From Clostridiales bacterium (lineage in GTDB: Bacteria > Bacillota > Clostridia > Christensenellales > DUVY01), in the NCBI GenBank assembly GCA_031290295.1, contig JAITNT010000283.1, positions 1 through 22,278 on the forward strand: DNA of 22,278 nucleotides. Direction: 5' to 3'. Both the position numbers and the translations under genes were made by a program. Position 1 is the first letter of the stretch; every line of letters starts with the position of its first letter. The notes beneath the pieces were generated by a model, which saw only the letters and a list, made by a program, of their open reading frames with translations, had not been told where the DNA came from and searched no databases. This document shows positions 8,557 through 16,509 of the stretch, one piece after another.

Positions 8557-9627
8557 TTAAAAAGCATAGGGAATTAAAGTAGTTATACAACCCTCTAAAA
8601 TTTCCGCCGTTTCCGAAATAGCGTCCTCGCCCGAAGCCGCATTCAACGCCCGCGCCCGCGTTAAGACCAGGCTTAAGGAGCCGTAGGAATTCACCGTATA
8701 AGCGCTCGCGGCAAAGACCTCGCCTTGCGCTATCAGCCCCGTTAACTCCCCGAACGAGTACTTTTTGACAAGCCCGTCCAACGCCTTAGAAAGCGCTTTT
8801 ATCGCCGCGTCTACCGCCGCTTGACTGTTCCCGCTCTCCGCCGTTTCCGCGTCCCCCAGCGCCGCCGTAACCAAGGCAAGGCTGCTTACGGTATATGCGT
8901 TGCCGTCCAACGTCTCCGCCCGCGCTATCAAGGCGCGAATAGGAAGCTTGTCTACGGCAATACCCGCCGCCGCAAGCGTAAAATTCTCTATTTTTGCGCC
9001 CGCGCCGCGAAAGACCCTTATCCCCACCGACCCCGACGAATAACCGGAAGCCGCCGTATGGGTTAAAACGGGCGTATCCGCGCCGTAGACGTAGACGTTT
9101 ATAACCTTGCTCGCCACCGCTACCCGCAAATGAACCTTGTCGGATTTGACGCGCACGGAAACCTCCGCAACGCCTCCTAGATAGCCTTGATTAAAGCGGT
9201 GTATCTTGATCAACATAAGGCTTGCATTAGTTCCGCGCTCCAAATTCACATTGTAGCCTCTTATGCCGTCCAACGCATTTACGGGGTTTGCCGCCAACAC
9301 ATAAAATCCTACGTCTAGCGTCCCGTTTTTATAGAGGGGCGAAAAATCAGCCTCGACCTCGAAATCGCTTAAACTATTATGCCCCTTCAAAATCGCCTTT
9401 TGCTCGGCCCTGCCCGTGGCGTATAACGCGCCGTCCCGTATAAAGAAGGGCGCCGCCTCTCCCGCCTCCGAGTAGTAGGCGAAGTCCGCGCCGCTCTCCG
9501 AAAGGTCAGCGGTAAGGCGTCCCCAATCCGCCGCGTTCGCGGAGGAGGCTGCGCGCGTCGCCGAGCCGAGACTAACGGCGACGCACGCTGTTATGAGCGT
9601 TAAAATTAAAATCAATTTCTTTTTCAT
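8557..9627 (-). CDS. Secreted ConA-like/FIVAR-domain surface protein
   Basis: A 356-residue protein starting at ATG 9627 with AGGGG upstream. The N-terminus is an export signal. ITAC at 12-15 could be a short lipobox (Cys15), or cleavage could be by signal peptidase I after the ATRA or ANA region; I cannot decide. Residues about 33-220 look like a concanavalin A-like jelly roll of the LamG/DUF1080 type (FEVEADFSP, GYNVNLERG, VHLRVAVASKVINVYVYG, GSVGIRVFRGAGAKIENFTL). Residues about 232-286 and 293-352 are two FIVAR-like helical modules (AETLDGNAYTVSSL, QAAVDAAIKALSKALDGL). The gene is 42 bp downstream of the triple-repeat lipoprotein gene and 99 bp upstream of the GH36 gene. Probable role: glycan binding or display; no catalytic residues recognised. 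Confidence 0.8.
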   Translation of the reverse strand: MKKKLILILTLITACVAVSLGSATRAASSANAADWGRLTADLSESGADFAYYSEAGEAAPFFIRDGALYATGRAEQKAILKGHNSLSDFEVEADFSPLYKNGTLDVGFYVLAANPVNALDGIRGYNVNLERGTNASLMLIKIHRFNQGYLGGVAEVSVRVKSDKVHLRVAVASKVINVYVYGADTPVLTHTAASGYSSGSVGIRVFRGAGAKIENFTLAAAGIAVDKLPIRALIARAETLDGNAYTVSSLALVTAALGDAETAESGNSQAAVDAAIKALSKALDGLVKKYSFGELTGLIAQGEVFAASAYTVNSYGSLSLVLTRARALNAASGEDAISETAEILEGCITTLIPYAF

Positions 9628-9669
9628 TTCTTTGCCCCTATCCGTATTTTTTCATTTTTCCACAACGCG

Positions 9670-12600
9670 TTATCCCGCCGGCGCGGCTACCTTGGCAAAG
9701 CCGTAGTTGTCTATTATCATAAAGCTGTCGCTTTGCAGCGTAGAGAAGTCGCAACCGATACCGAACACTATCAGGCTGTCTCCCTTAACTGTAATCGAGA
9801 ACGAACCGCCCTCCTGTCCCGCCGTAAGGGGAGTATCAACCCATGCGGACAAGCTATTGATATAGGTGAAATAATAAACGGGATTTCCCGTAGGCTTGAT
9901 AACGGCATAATCAAAGAATATCTCGTAATACCCGTCGTCGTCAAACTCAAACTCCCACCACCAATTATTGTATTTTTTGTTAGAGAACGTCTGAATGCGG
10001 TTGTCGTTGCCGGTTGTCGAGTGTCCCAAAACCGCGTCGGTAGGCGTATACATATAGGCGTTGCCGTCAAGCCCGGGCAAGCCCGAAACTATTTGTCTCA
10101 TATCGGTGTCCTGACAAGACCTTATATTGCCCACGCTCGCCTCGTGAATAGAGGTTTCGTCAAAGTTCGTATAGAACATAACGTTGCTTGTCAAGGTTAC
10201 CGTCTTTACCGCGCCGTTGGAGAGCGAGATATACAGCGTCGTTACGTCGTACAGAATATCGAGTAAGGACTGTTTAACGATTAAGCCGTCGGTCTCGACC
10301 TCGAAATGCGTCAAGGCGATGCTTTTCGGCGTTAGCCGCGAGTCGTCCCAGTAATTGGTCCCCGTCTTTGTAACGCCCGTTACCGTAACGCCCGAGTCTA
10401 TATCCCCCGCGAATTTAACCTGCGCGTCGCCCCTTGCAAAGGTTTTCGCCGTTTCGCTCAAATCCGCCTTTGCCGTCACCGCGGTTACGCCGTGCCTGAA
10501 TACGCCCTGCGAGGTTTCAACCGCCAGCTCGATATGATCGCCCGGAAGCAGTGCCGCCATAGCCGTCTGCGGAACGATAACCTTGCCGCCCGCAAAGGTC
10601 GCGGGTACGGTCGTTTCCGTGCCCCAAAGCTTCAATCCTACAAAGCCGAAGGTGTCTAACGCAAATTCGTAGTCGCCGCTTCCTATAATATAATCGTTCG
10701 CGGTGCGCTCTACCGGCGCGTCCACCTCGGTTATGCGGAAGTTATCGAATACTATTTGCTTGCCGTCCCCCGCTCCGAACGCGGGCAGGCGTATTTTAAA
10801 CAGTCGCGGATTGTTAACCGTAAACCAACCCGTGTCGATATGAGTTCCCGCCGCCGAGAACGGGAATATAACCTCGTCCCAATCGGCGGGCGACGCGTCA
10901 AGCGTAAACTCCGAGCCGCCGCCATAGAAATTTTCAGTATAATCGTCGCCTATTATGAACACCGCATTTACATCGCCGTCGGCTAAGCCCGTCAGCTTAT
11001 AATCAAAGGTAATGCGGAATAATTTAGAGGGCTTTGCGTTCAGTTGATACCAGCCCCAAACGTGTTCGTGGAATTTTATCGTATACCAAGTCCTGTCCGC
11101 GCTTGAGGCGGAAACCTCGGTAATGACAAGCCCTTTATTCCCATCCTCGTATTCCGCTATATTCGCGACGCCATCAAAGCCCGACGACAGAACCGTCCAT
11201 GCCTGCGCCGCCTTAATCGAGGTTACATCGTAGTCGGAATAGAACAGCGAATTTGTAGTCAGAGTAACCGTCTCCTCCAAGCCGTTGGAGTATGCGACAG
11301 TAAACTCGGTAGTCTCGTAGAAGCTGTCAAGGAACGCCGCTTTGAGCGTCAAATAGCCCGCGTCGCCTAAGCCCGTCGTCAGGGTTACATAGCTTGCTCC
11401 CGCCGCGAAATTAAAGTCGGTATCGCTCGCATAATAATTCTGCGCTCCGTCCGTATTGATTTTTACTTTTTGTTTAAGCGAGAGTATCGTTATGTCGTTG
11501 TCGAACGTTCCGAACAGCTTTATCTCGTCCGTCGTCCCGTGTACATAGTCCGCGGACGTATCCCGCAATTCGGCGACCCGATCCCTTGCGTACCTTAAAA
11601 AGTCACCCTCTATGCGGCAAAGCGTAGTTTGGATCGTTACATAATGCCGCTCGAGGGACAATATTTCAAGCTCGGCCGCGGAGACCGTTATAACGCCCGC
11701 CGCGAGTGTGAACGCGAACGGATTGCCGTCTATAAGAACGGACGAGCCGACAAGGGAATACCCCCTGCCCGTGAAGGCTATCTCCAAAGCCTCCTCCTCG
11801 TTTATACTGTCCGCTAGGACAACCGCCGTCGGCGCGCCGTTCGGCTCTATTTCCATAACGCCGAAGTTGTCCACCAACACATACCCGCCGTGAGCAAACA
11901 CGCCCCACAACATAATTCCGTCTATGTCCGCACCGCTCCACACAGCCTCGAAGCGCTGCTTTACGCCCGCCCTTCCCGAATTCAAATTCGCGGTTCTTTT
12001 GTTGTTCACCGTGTGGAAGCTAAATTCCTCGCCCGCCGTAGTCCCTACGGTCATGTAATCGAATGAGATATAATAGCTTTTATCCGTAACAAAGCCCGCG
12101 TCGTACCACGTAAAGCCCAAACGGGCGCGGTCCTGCAAAGTAAATATGCCGTGCGTCCGTATTTCGTTATACGCGGGCAGCGGCTCGAATCTTAAAACCC
12201 TGCCCGTAAAGCCGCTGCCCATCGGCGCGTCTATTATAGCGATTTGCGTGGTAGATTGATACAGCGGATTCTGCCCCGTCGTCGATTCGAGGGCATTATG
12301 AATGGTCGTTACGTCGTAGTCCGTATAGAAGAGTTGATTTGAGGTTACCGAAAAGTCGTAGGTGTCGTTGTTGGTCAAGGTCAAGGTGAATAGCCTCAAG
12401 CCGTAGGTTTTTTGCAGGAATGTATCGGTTACGGTTACGCTCGAAGCGCCCGCCGTATAATCGACGCCCGCCGCAAGCTCATAACCCGCCGACACGATTT
12501 TTTTCACGCTCGTGCCGCCGAAGTCCACGCTGAACGTCGCGCCCGCGCTTTTGCCCAATTCGACGGTCCGTTCCGTTATCTCGTCAAAGCCCGTGCTCAC

Positions 12601-12984
12601 GGTGTTGGAGACCGTCAGCGTAAATTCGACCGAGCCGCCCGTAGTTAGCACCGCAATCTTATACGCGCCGCCGTTCAACGCCAATACCCAATTCTCCGCG
12701 AAAGCTATCACGGAGGGGTTTTCGCGCAACGTATAATTCGTTGCGGGCAATAATACGTCGTCTATCTCTATAATAGACAGCGACTTGCCCTTAATGTCGA
12801 TAGGCAGCTCGAAGTCCCCCGCCGCCGCCTTGTCGTAGGTATACGCCGTACTCCCTATAACCGGAGTATAATCCGTTTCCTCCGGCGGATCCGGCTCGAT
12901 CGGCGGATTCGTTTTACCGCACGCCGCAAGCGCCAAAGCTAAGGCAAACAAAACGCCTGCCGCCACCAAATAAAGTCTTTTCAT
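9670..12984 (-). CDS. Large lipoprotein of three Ig-like plus carbohydrate-binding-like repeats
   Basis: A 1104-residue protein. ATG 12984 is preceded by GAGGGGG; the longer in-frame extension to 13167 crosses the promoter and is rejected. The lipobox is LAAC with Cys22. Three units of about 350 residues follow, each with Ig/X2-like beta domains and then a jelly-roll domain. The jelly rolls begin with LFYTDYDVTTIHNA (218-231), LFYSDYDVTSIKAA (580-593) and MFYTNFDETSIHEA (936-949). They end with VLVDNFGVMEIE (369-380), IVFDNFRITEVD (744-755) and MIIDNYGFAKVA (1089-1100). The ISFDY/ITFDY/IFFDY strands and terminal DNF/DNY are typical of carbohydrate-binding-module jelly rolls. No catalytic domain is seen. 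As first gene upstream of the GH36 enzyme it is a plausible glycan-capture protein; the ligand is unknown. Confidence 0.88.
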   Translation of the reverse strand: MKRLYLVAAGVLFALALALAACGKTNPPIEPDPPEETDYTPVIGSTAYTYDKAAAGDFELPIDIKGKSLSIIEIDDVLLPATNYTLRENPSVIAFAENWVLALNGGAYKIAVLTTGGSVEFTLTVSNTVSTGFDEITERTVELGKSAGATFSVDFGGTSVKKIVSAGYELAAGVDYTAGASSVTVTDTFLQKTYGLRLFTLTLTNNDTYDFSVTSNQLFYTDYDVTTIHNALESTTGQNPLYQSTTQIAIIDAPMGSGFTGRVLRFEPLPAYNEIRTHGIFTLQDRARLGFTWYDAGFVTDKSYYISFDYMTVGTTAGEEFSFHTVNNKRTANLNSGRAGVKQRFEAVWSGADIDGIMLWGVFAHGGYVLVDNFGVMEIEPNGAPTAVVLADSINEEEALEIAFTGRGYSLVGSSVLIDGNPFAFTLAAGVITVSAAELEILSLERHYVTIQTTLCRIEGDFLRYARDRVAELRDTSADYVHGTTDEIKLFGTFDNDITILSLKQKVKINTDGAQNYYASDTDFNFAAGASYVTLTTGLGDAGYLTLKAAFLDSFYETTEFTVAYSNGLEETVTLTTNSLFYSDYDVTSIKAAQAWTVLSSGFDGVANIAEYEDGNKGLVITEVSASSADRTWYTIKFHEHVWGWYQLNAKPSKLFRITFDYKLTGLADGDVNAVFIIGDDYTENFYGGGSEFTLDASPADWDEVIFPFSAAGTHIDTGWFTVNNPRLFKIRLPAFGAGDGKQIVFDNFRITEVDAPVERTANDYIIGSGDYEFALDTFGFVGLKLWGTETTVPATFAGGKVIVPQTAMAALLPGDHIELAVETSQGVFRHGVTAVTAKADLSETAKTFARGDAQVKFAGDIDSGVTVTGVTKTGTNYWDDSRLTPKSIALTHFEVETDGLIVKQSLLDILYDVTTLYISLSNGAVKTVTLTSNVMFYTNFDETSIHEASVGNIRSCQDTDMRQIVSGLPGLDGNAYMYTPTDAVLGHSTTGNDNRIQTFSNKKYNNWWWEFEFDDDGYYEIFFDYAVIKPTGNPVYYFTYINSLSAWVDTPLTAGQEGGSFSITVKGDSLIVFGIGCDFSTLQSDSFMIIDNYGFAKVAAPAG

Positions 12985-13048
12985 AACGCCCCCTCGTAAA
13001 AAAATTTGCGCGGCTCGCCCGAACGACCGCCCGCGCTTATATATTTTC

Positions 13049-13101
13049 ATTATACCGCGCTTTTTAGCGTATCTCATACTTGATTTATCGTGACTTGATT
13101 T
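13049..13101 (-). promoter_or_regulatory. Promoter and direct-repeat operator of the surface glycan operon
   Basis: On the minus strand TATAAT sits at 13054-13049, but the -35 position (13077-13072) reads ATGAGA, a poor match. Directly upstream are two identical 9-bp direct repeats, ACTTGATTT on the plus strand, at 13078-13086 and 13093-13101 (period 15). A direct repeat abutting a defective -35 is the classic layout for an activator that contacts RNA polymerase. The divergently encoded regulator is the obvious candidate. Predicted leader is about 57 nt. Confidence 0.55.
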
Positions 13102-13160
13102 CTTTTTATACAGTACGGCTGTCAAATCCGCAAAATTATTTCGGAAAGTTTCAAAATCTA

Positions 13161-13189
13161 TTGACAAGGACTGTTTTTCGCATTACAAT
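13161..13189 (+). promoter_or_regulatory. Promoter of the ArsR-type regulator (implies leaderless mRNA)
   Basis: TTGACA (13161-13166), an exact 17-bp spacer and TACAAT (13184-13189). Only 8 nt separate the -10 from the ATG at 13198, and there is no Shine-Dalgarno sequence, so the transcript would begin at or next to the start codon. Confidence 0.7.
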
Positions 13190-13197
13190 TATCAAAT

Positions 13198-14199
13198 ATG
13201 AACCCTTTTGACGTTATGATTATGGCAATAAACGACAAGCAAAAGGAAAGCGCGATCCTAAGCCTTACGGACGCGCTTTCCTCTCCGGTACGTCTGGAAA
13301 TTTTGCGCCAGCTTTACGCGTCGCCGTTACCGATCTCGCAAATCGCTAAGGCAAACCTCCTGTCCGTTTCCTCCGCGACCTTTCATATAAGCGTTCTTGA
13401 AAAAGCCGGAATCGTGTCCGTGCAATATACGCCGAGCAAAAAAGGCAAAATCCGAATTTGCTCCCTTATACTGTTTCAGGCTCTTCTGTCGGTTGCGTCC
13501 GTGTCGAACGACACTCTTATGAGCCGCGTGCGCCCGATAGATCTTAACCTTAAGCAAAACGAAACCTATACCACGGTGAAGCGCTCCTGCCCGGTAGGAC
13601 ATTACGTCGACGCCGTATTCGAGGGCTTTTCGGGCTTCGCGACGACCGAAACGCAATACATGATAACCGACCGCGACTTTTATCCGCCGGAACGCGCGGA
13701 CGCCGGTATAATCTGGGCGGCGGGAGGCCGTATAGTCTACGCTTTTTCTAACTGCTTCGGCGCGGATTGCGCGCCCGTAGAGCTGTCCTTCGCGTTGGAG
13801 CTTTGCTCCGAAACGCTCAACTATCAAAACGACTGGATGAGCGATATTACCTTTTCGATAAACGGCGTGGAAATAGTTACGTTTACCTCACCGGGCGACC
13901 TCGGCGGCAGGCGCGGCACGCTTAACCCGTCGTGGTGGTCGGATTACGCGTCGCAGTACGGCTTATTTACGAAGCTTTCCGTAACGCCCTTAGGCGTGTA
14001 CTTCAACGGACTCCGCAAGCACGACAGGGTCAAAATCAATGATCTTAATCTGACCGACTGCAACAAGATTACCCTGAAAATTGAAAATAAGCCCGACGCC
14101 GTTCACATAGGCGGCTTCAATATTTTCGGCAAGGGCTTCGGCGACTTCCCCCAAGACATAGAAATGTCCGCAACCTATAAGGAAACGAAAAAAGCCTAG
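13198..14199 (+). CDS. ArsR-type winged-helix regulator with C-terminal beta sensor domain (COG4189-like)
   Basis: A 333-residue regulator, the only clear plus-strand gene in the window. Residues about 20-100 form an ArsR-like winged helix (LTDALSSPVRLEILRQL, ISQIA, SSATFHISVLEKAGIVS). Residues about 115-325 form a beta-rich domain with SDITFSINGVEI, TSPGDLGGRRG and LNPSWWSDYASQYGL. I recognise that pattern from predicted regulators beside glycan-degradation genes in Clostridia (COG4189-like, from memory). It probably binds a sugar ligand through the C-terminal domain and controls the divergent lipoprotein/GH36 operon. ATG 13198 has no Shine-Dalgarno; ATGs at 13216 and 13222 are alternatives, also without one. 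The near-consensus promoter 8 nt upstream supports a leaderless message from 13198. Confidence 0.88.
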   Translation: MNPFDVMIMAINDKQKESAILSLTDALSSPVRLEILRQLYASPLPISQIAKANLLSVSSATFHISVLEKAGIVSVQYTPSKKGKIRICSLILFQALLSVASVSNDTLMSRVRPIDLNLKQNETYTTVKRSCPVGHYVDAVFEGFSGFATTETQYMITDRDFYPPERADAGIIWAAGGRIVYAFSNCFGADCAPVELSFALELCSETLNYQNDWMSDITFSINGVEIVTFTSPGDLGGRRGTLNPSWWSDYASQYGLFTKLSVTPLGVYFNGLRKHDRVKINDLNLTDCNKITLKIENKPDAVHIGGFNIFGKGFGDFPQDIEMSATYKETKKA

Positions 14200-14204
14200 G
14201 GCAA

Positions 14205-14351
14205 AGGACAAGTAAACAATTGGTAGGCGGCGAAAAGATTCCTCGCCGTTTGCTAATCATTCTCTTCCCCTATCTGTCCATTGACCGATTAGCGATTTAT
14301 AATGCATACGCACGTTTCGCGTATCGGGGCAAACGCATGAAGCTGCGTTTA
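14205..14351. repeat. Mosaic repeat fragment and stem-loop between convergent genes
   Basis: GACAAGTAAACA and ATTGGTAGGCGGCGAAAAGAT (14218-14238) match mosaic block 2 near 5893-5913. AAACGCA-TGAAGC-TGCGTTT at about 14332-14351 forms a 7-bp hairpin close to the 3' end of the HD-domain gene, without a U-run. No gene is supported here. Confidence 0.5.
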
Positions 14352-14364
14352 CAAGTCTATCGCT

Positions 14365-14889
14365 TTAGCCTTCCCTGCGCCCGAAAGAACCCCCTCTCTC
14401 CTCGAGCATTTTTAACAACAAGTCCAGCGTCCCCTCGCTCATCAGGGTTTTTGCCCGCTCTCCGACCGCCTCATAAAGCGATACCGTGCGCCCGGCGTAT
14501 TTAATATAATTATCCTCCGCCTTGTCCCGGCTTTCTTTCGGCCATCTCGCCCTGTCGCCGTTGTGCCGCATATCGGCGAATTTGACCTCGATCGCGATAT
14601 CGTTTGCCGCTACTCTGCCGTAATAGGCGTCTAGGCTCTCGTCCTTTCGTTTCGACAAGCAATCGACGGCGGTTACAATATCCTCGCCGATCCCCGCCTC
14701 CCGCAAGCCGTCAAGCGTAACGTCCGAATCCTCGACCGTATCGTGAAGTATCGCCGCAAGCTTGCCCTTTTCGCCGTTGCAAAACCCCGCCACCGTTATG
14801 GGGTGCCAAATATAATCGACGCCCGCTTTATCCTTTTGTCCGTCGTGCGCCTTTACCGCAATTTGCAACGCCGTCGATAATAAAGTCAT
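14365..14889 (-). CDS. Stand-alone RSH-type HD-domain hydrolase
   Basis: A 174-residue protein containing the metal-dependent HD hydrolase motifs of RelA/SpoT proteins in order: HPITVA (His29), LHDTVEDS (His49-Asp50, Glu53-Asp54) and VKFADMRHN (Asp106, Asn110). No synthetase, TGS or ACT domain follows, so it resembles small alarmone hydrolases or other nucleotide phosphohydrolases of this group; (p)ppGpp as substrate is an inference. ATG 14889 lies 2 nt after the upstream stop, with GGAG 11 nt before it. A TTG at 14895 with 5-nt spacing, overlapping that stop, is the alternative. It is the third gene of the operon with the zinc-ribbon and PHP genes. Confidence 0.85.
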   Translation of the reverse strand: MTLLSTALQIAVKAHDGQKDKAGVDYIWHPITVAGFCNGEKGKLAAILHDTVEDSDVTLDGLREAGIGEDIVTAVDCLSKRKDESLDAYYGRVAANDIAIEVKFADMRHNGDRARWPKESRDKAEDNYIKYAGRTVSLYEAVGERAKTLMSEGTLDLLLKMLEERGGSFGRREG

Positions 14890-14891
14890 AT

Positions 14892-15167
14892 TCAAAAATT
14901 CTCCGTTTCAAATTCTTCGTTATTTTTAGGTCGGTCGGTACCCTTCTTTTCGCAAGCGTATTTTTCTTCGATACGCAGGATATCCTTTTCCTCGTCAATC
15001 CATAACTCGACATATCCGCAGTCTAAACAGATGTATCTGTGTATAAATACGGCTCCGAACAGCCCTACCGATATAGAGTCGAGTCCGGGGTTGCCGGTCG
15101 CGAACGAGTATTTCGGACGGCAAATTTTTTTGCCTCCGCATTTCGGGCAGGTCTTTGAATTCTTCAC
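14892..15167 (-). CDS. Small zinc-ribbon protein
   Basis: A 91-residue protein with CPKCGG (Cys7, Cys10) and CLDCGY (Cys47, Cys50), a four-cysteine zinc ribbon separated by a hydrophobic loop, then a charged C-terminal tail. It starts at GTG 15167 with AGGAG about 7 nt upstream (15176-15180). The gene lies 12 nt after the PHP gene and its stop nearly abuts the HD gene, so the three are probably co-transcribed. The fold is common in nucleic-acid-binding and adaptor proteins. Specific function unknown. Confidence 0.75.
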   Translation of the reverse strand: MKNSKTCPKCGGKKICRPKYSFATGNPGLDSISVGLFGAVFIHRYICLDCGYVELWIDEEKDILRIEEKYACEKKGTDRPKNNEEFETENF

Positions 15168-15179
15168 CGGTCTTTCTCC

Positions 15180-16028
15180 TTATACGTTAAGCCTTTTCAA
15201 AACGGTCAATTCGCTTTCTTTCGGCGAATAACCGTAAGCCGTCAATTGTCCGGGCCGCGCTTTTTTGAGCGCGCCGTGATAATCGCTGCCGCCCGAAACA
15301 AGCAAGCCGAGCCTTTCGGCAATCGCCCCGTACGCTCTTACGTCGCGCTCGCCGTGCGACGAGTGATATACCTCGATCGCGGAAAGCCCTATATCCTTTA
15401 GTTTTTTTGCAAAGCCGTTTATTTTTTTATAATCCCAGCCGTACTCCTTCATAACCTCTATCGGGTGGGCGAACGATACAAGCCCGCCGGCGGAATTAAC
15501 GGCCTCCGTCACAAGACGCGCGTCCGTCTTAAACCGAACCGTGTCTATGTCCTCCATGTACCTTTTTATTAATTCGCCGACGGTGCCGGGGTATCCGTTT
15601 TTGGTAAGCAGCGCGGCAACGTTCGGCTTGCCGACAACCGCCCGTTTTTTTAATGAAGCCTTGTCCGCTTCCGGCAAAAATATTTTATGCGTATTCTCCA
15701 AATGCCCGAATATAGCGAGCAGCTTTTGATGCCTTTTGCGGCTGCCGTCCTCAACTAACGCCTTGATTCCCGGGTTGTTCAAATCAAACCCGTATCCGAG
15801 CAAATGCAGCTCCGTACCCTCAAAAACCGCGGACACCTCTATTCCCGTGATGAATTTAACCAAGGCGCCGCTTAGTCGTAATTCTTCGAGCATGGCGAAA
15901 TTGCCGCCCGTATAGTCGTGGTCGGTAACCGAGAACAGCCCGCATCCCGCCGCAAGCAGCTTATCGAGCAATTCCCGGCAGCTGTCCGTGCCGTCGCTGA
16001 ATTCGGTATGCAAATGTAAATCTATCAT
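15180..16028 (-). CDS. PHP-domain metallo-phosphoesterase (TrpH/YciV, RNase AM-like)
   Basis: A 282-residue protein with the complete PHP metal-site signature: DLHLH (His5, His7), TDHD (36-38), GIEVSA (Glu64), ELHLLGYG (His75), FAHPIEV (His188), and SDYHG (Asp249, His251). Length and motif order fit the YciV/TrpH family. Characterised members are nucleotide 3',5'-bisphosphate phosphatases or 5'-3' RNA exonucleases (RNase AM); which applies here is not shown. ATG 16028 has no Shine-Dalgarno, but a promoter ends 6 nt upstream, suggesting a leaderless transcript. It is first gene of a three-gene operon. Confidence 0.9.
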   Translation of the reverse strand: MIDLHLHTEFSDGTDSCRELLDKLLAAGCGLFSVTDHDYTGGNFAMLEELRLSGALVKFITGIEVSAVFEGTELHLLGYGFDLNNPGIKALVEDGSRKRHQKLLAIFGHLENTHKIFLPEADKASLKKRAVVGKPNVAALLTKNGYPGTVGELIKRYMEDIDTVRFKTDARLVTEAVNSAGGLVSFAHPIEVMKEYGWDYKKINGFAKKLKDIGLSAIEVYHSSHGERDVRAYGAIAERLGLLVSGGSDYHGALKKARPGQLTAYGYSPKESELTVLKRLNV

Positions 16029-16034
16029 AAATAT

Positions 16035-16063
16035 ATTGTATAGGGCTTTCTGCCAAAAGTCAA
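16035..16063 (-). promoter_or_regulatory. Promoter of the PHP gene (implies leaderless mRNA)
   Basis: On the minus strand TTGACT (16063-16058), a 17-bp spacer and TACAAT (16040-16035), with only 6 nt to the ATG. The same geometry is seen at the ArsR-type regulator. Confidence 0.65.
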
Positions 16064-16105
16064 GTATACGGCTTCCTCGGCGCAGGACAAACGCAAGAAA
16101 TGCCG

Positions 16106-16146
16106 TTTATAAAAACCGACTAAAAACGCGACTGCGCTATAGTCGG
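16106..16146 (-). terminator. Rho-independent terminator of the small membrane protein gene
   Basis: On the minus strand CCGACTA (16146-16140) pairs with TAGTCGG (16122-16116), followed directly by TTTTTATAAA. It lies about 105 bp after the small membrane protein stop and separates that unit from the PHP operon. Confidence 0.65.
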
Positions 16147-16251
16147 CGTTCCGATTTTAATCGTTTCGTCACCGCTCTGCCCGCACACCGTACAAATAAA
16201 CCCTGCCCGCTTTTTGCACCGCAACTAACGCGCCTTGCGCCGTCGTCGGGG

Positions 16252-16497
16252 TTAGCCTTGCCCGTCTTGATTGTCGTTATTGTCATTGTCGTTCTTTTTG
16301 CTTTTTATTGCAGGAATAGCACACGCTAATATAATCGATACTAGCCCGAGCACGCCAACCCATGTCGGGTAATTTACGTTGAGGTTATGGTTGTTAATTG
16401 CGACAATGTTTATTGTCTCAAATATCAGCCAAAGAGTAGAGCCGACAGCGGCTATGATTATGCCGAAAATCAGCAACGGCTTTATTGTGTTTTTCAT
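16252..16497 (-). CDS. Small two-TM membrane protein
   Basis: An 81-residue protein. ATG 16497 has GGAGG 5 nt upstream; the open frame upstream to 16602 is GC-rich leader sequence, not supported as coding. Two predicted TM helices lie at about 8-33 and 45-64, joined by an Asn-rich loop (INNHNLNVNYP). The C-terminus is a hydrophilic Lys then Asn/Asp-rich tail (SKKNDNDNNDNQDGQG), probably cytoplasmic. No family recognised. It has its own terminator and a structured 5' region, so it is an independent unit. Possible roles include a membrane-stress or regulatory peptide, but nothing in the sequence decides. Confidence 0.7.
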   Translation of the reverse strand: MKNTIKPLLIFGIIIAAVGSTLWLIFETINIVAINNHNLNVNYPTWVGVLGLVSIILACAIPAIKSKKNDNDNNDNQDGQG

Positions 16498-16509
16498 GTT
16501 AACCTCCAT

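Noticed and set aside
12985..13167. N-terminal extension of the large lipoprotein
   Set aside because: It would bury the lipoprotein signal peptide 61 residues in and cover the divergent promoter region.
14220..14504. 94-residue plus-strand ORF after the regulator
   Set aside because: It begins in repeat DNA and runs antisense into the HD-domain gene.
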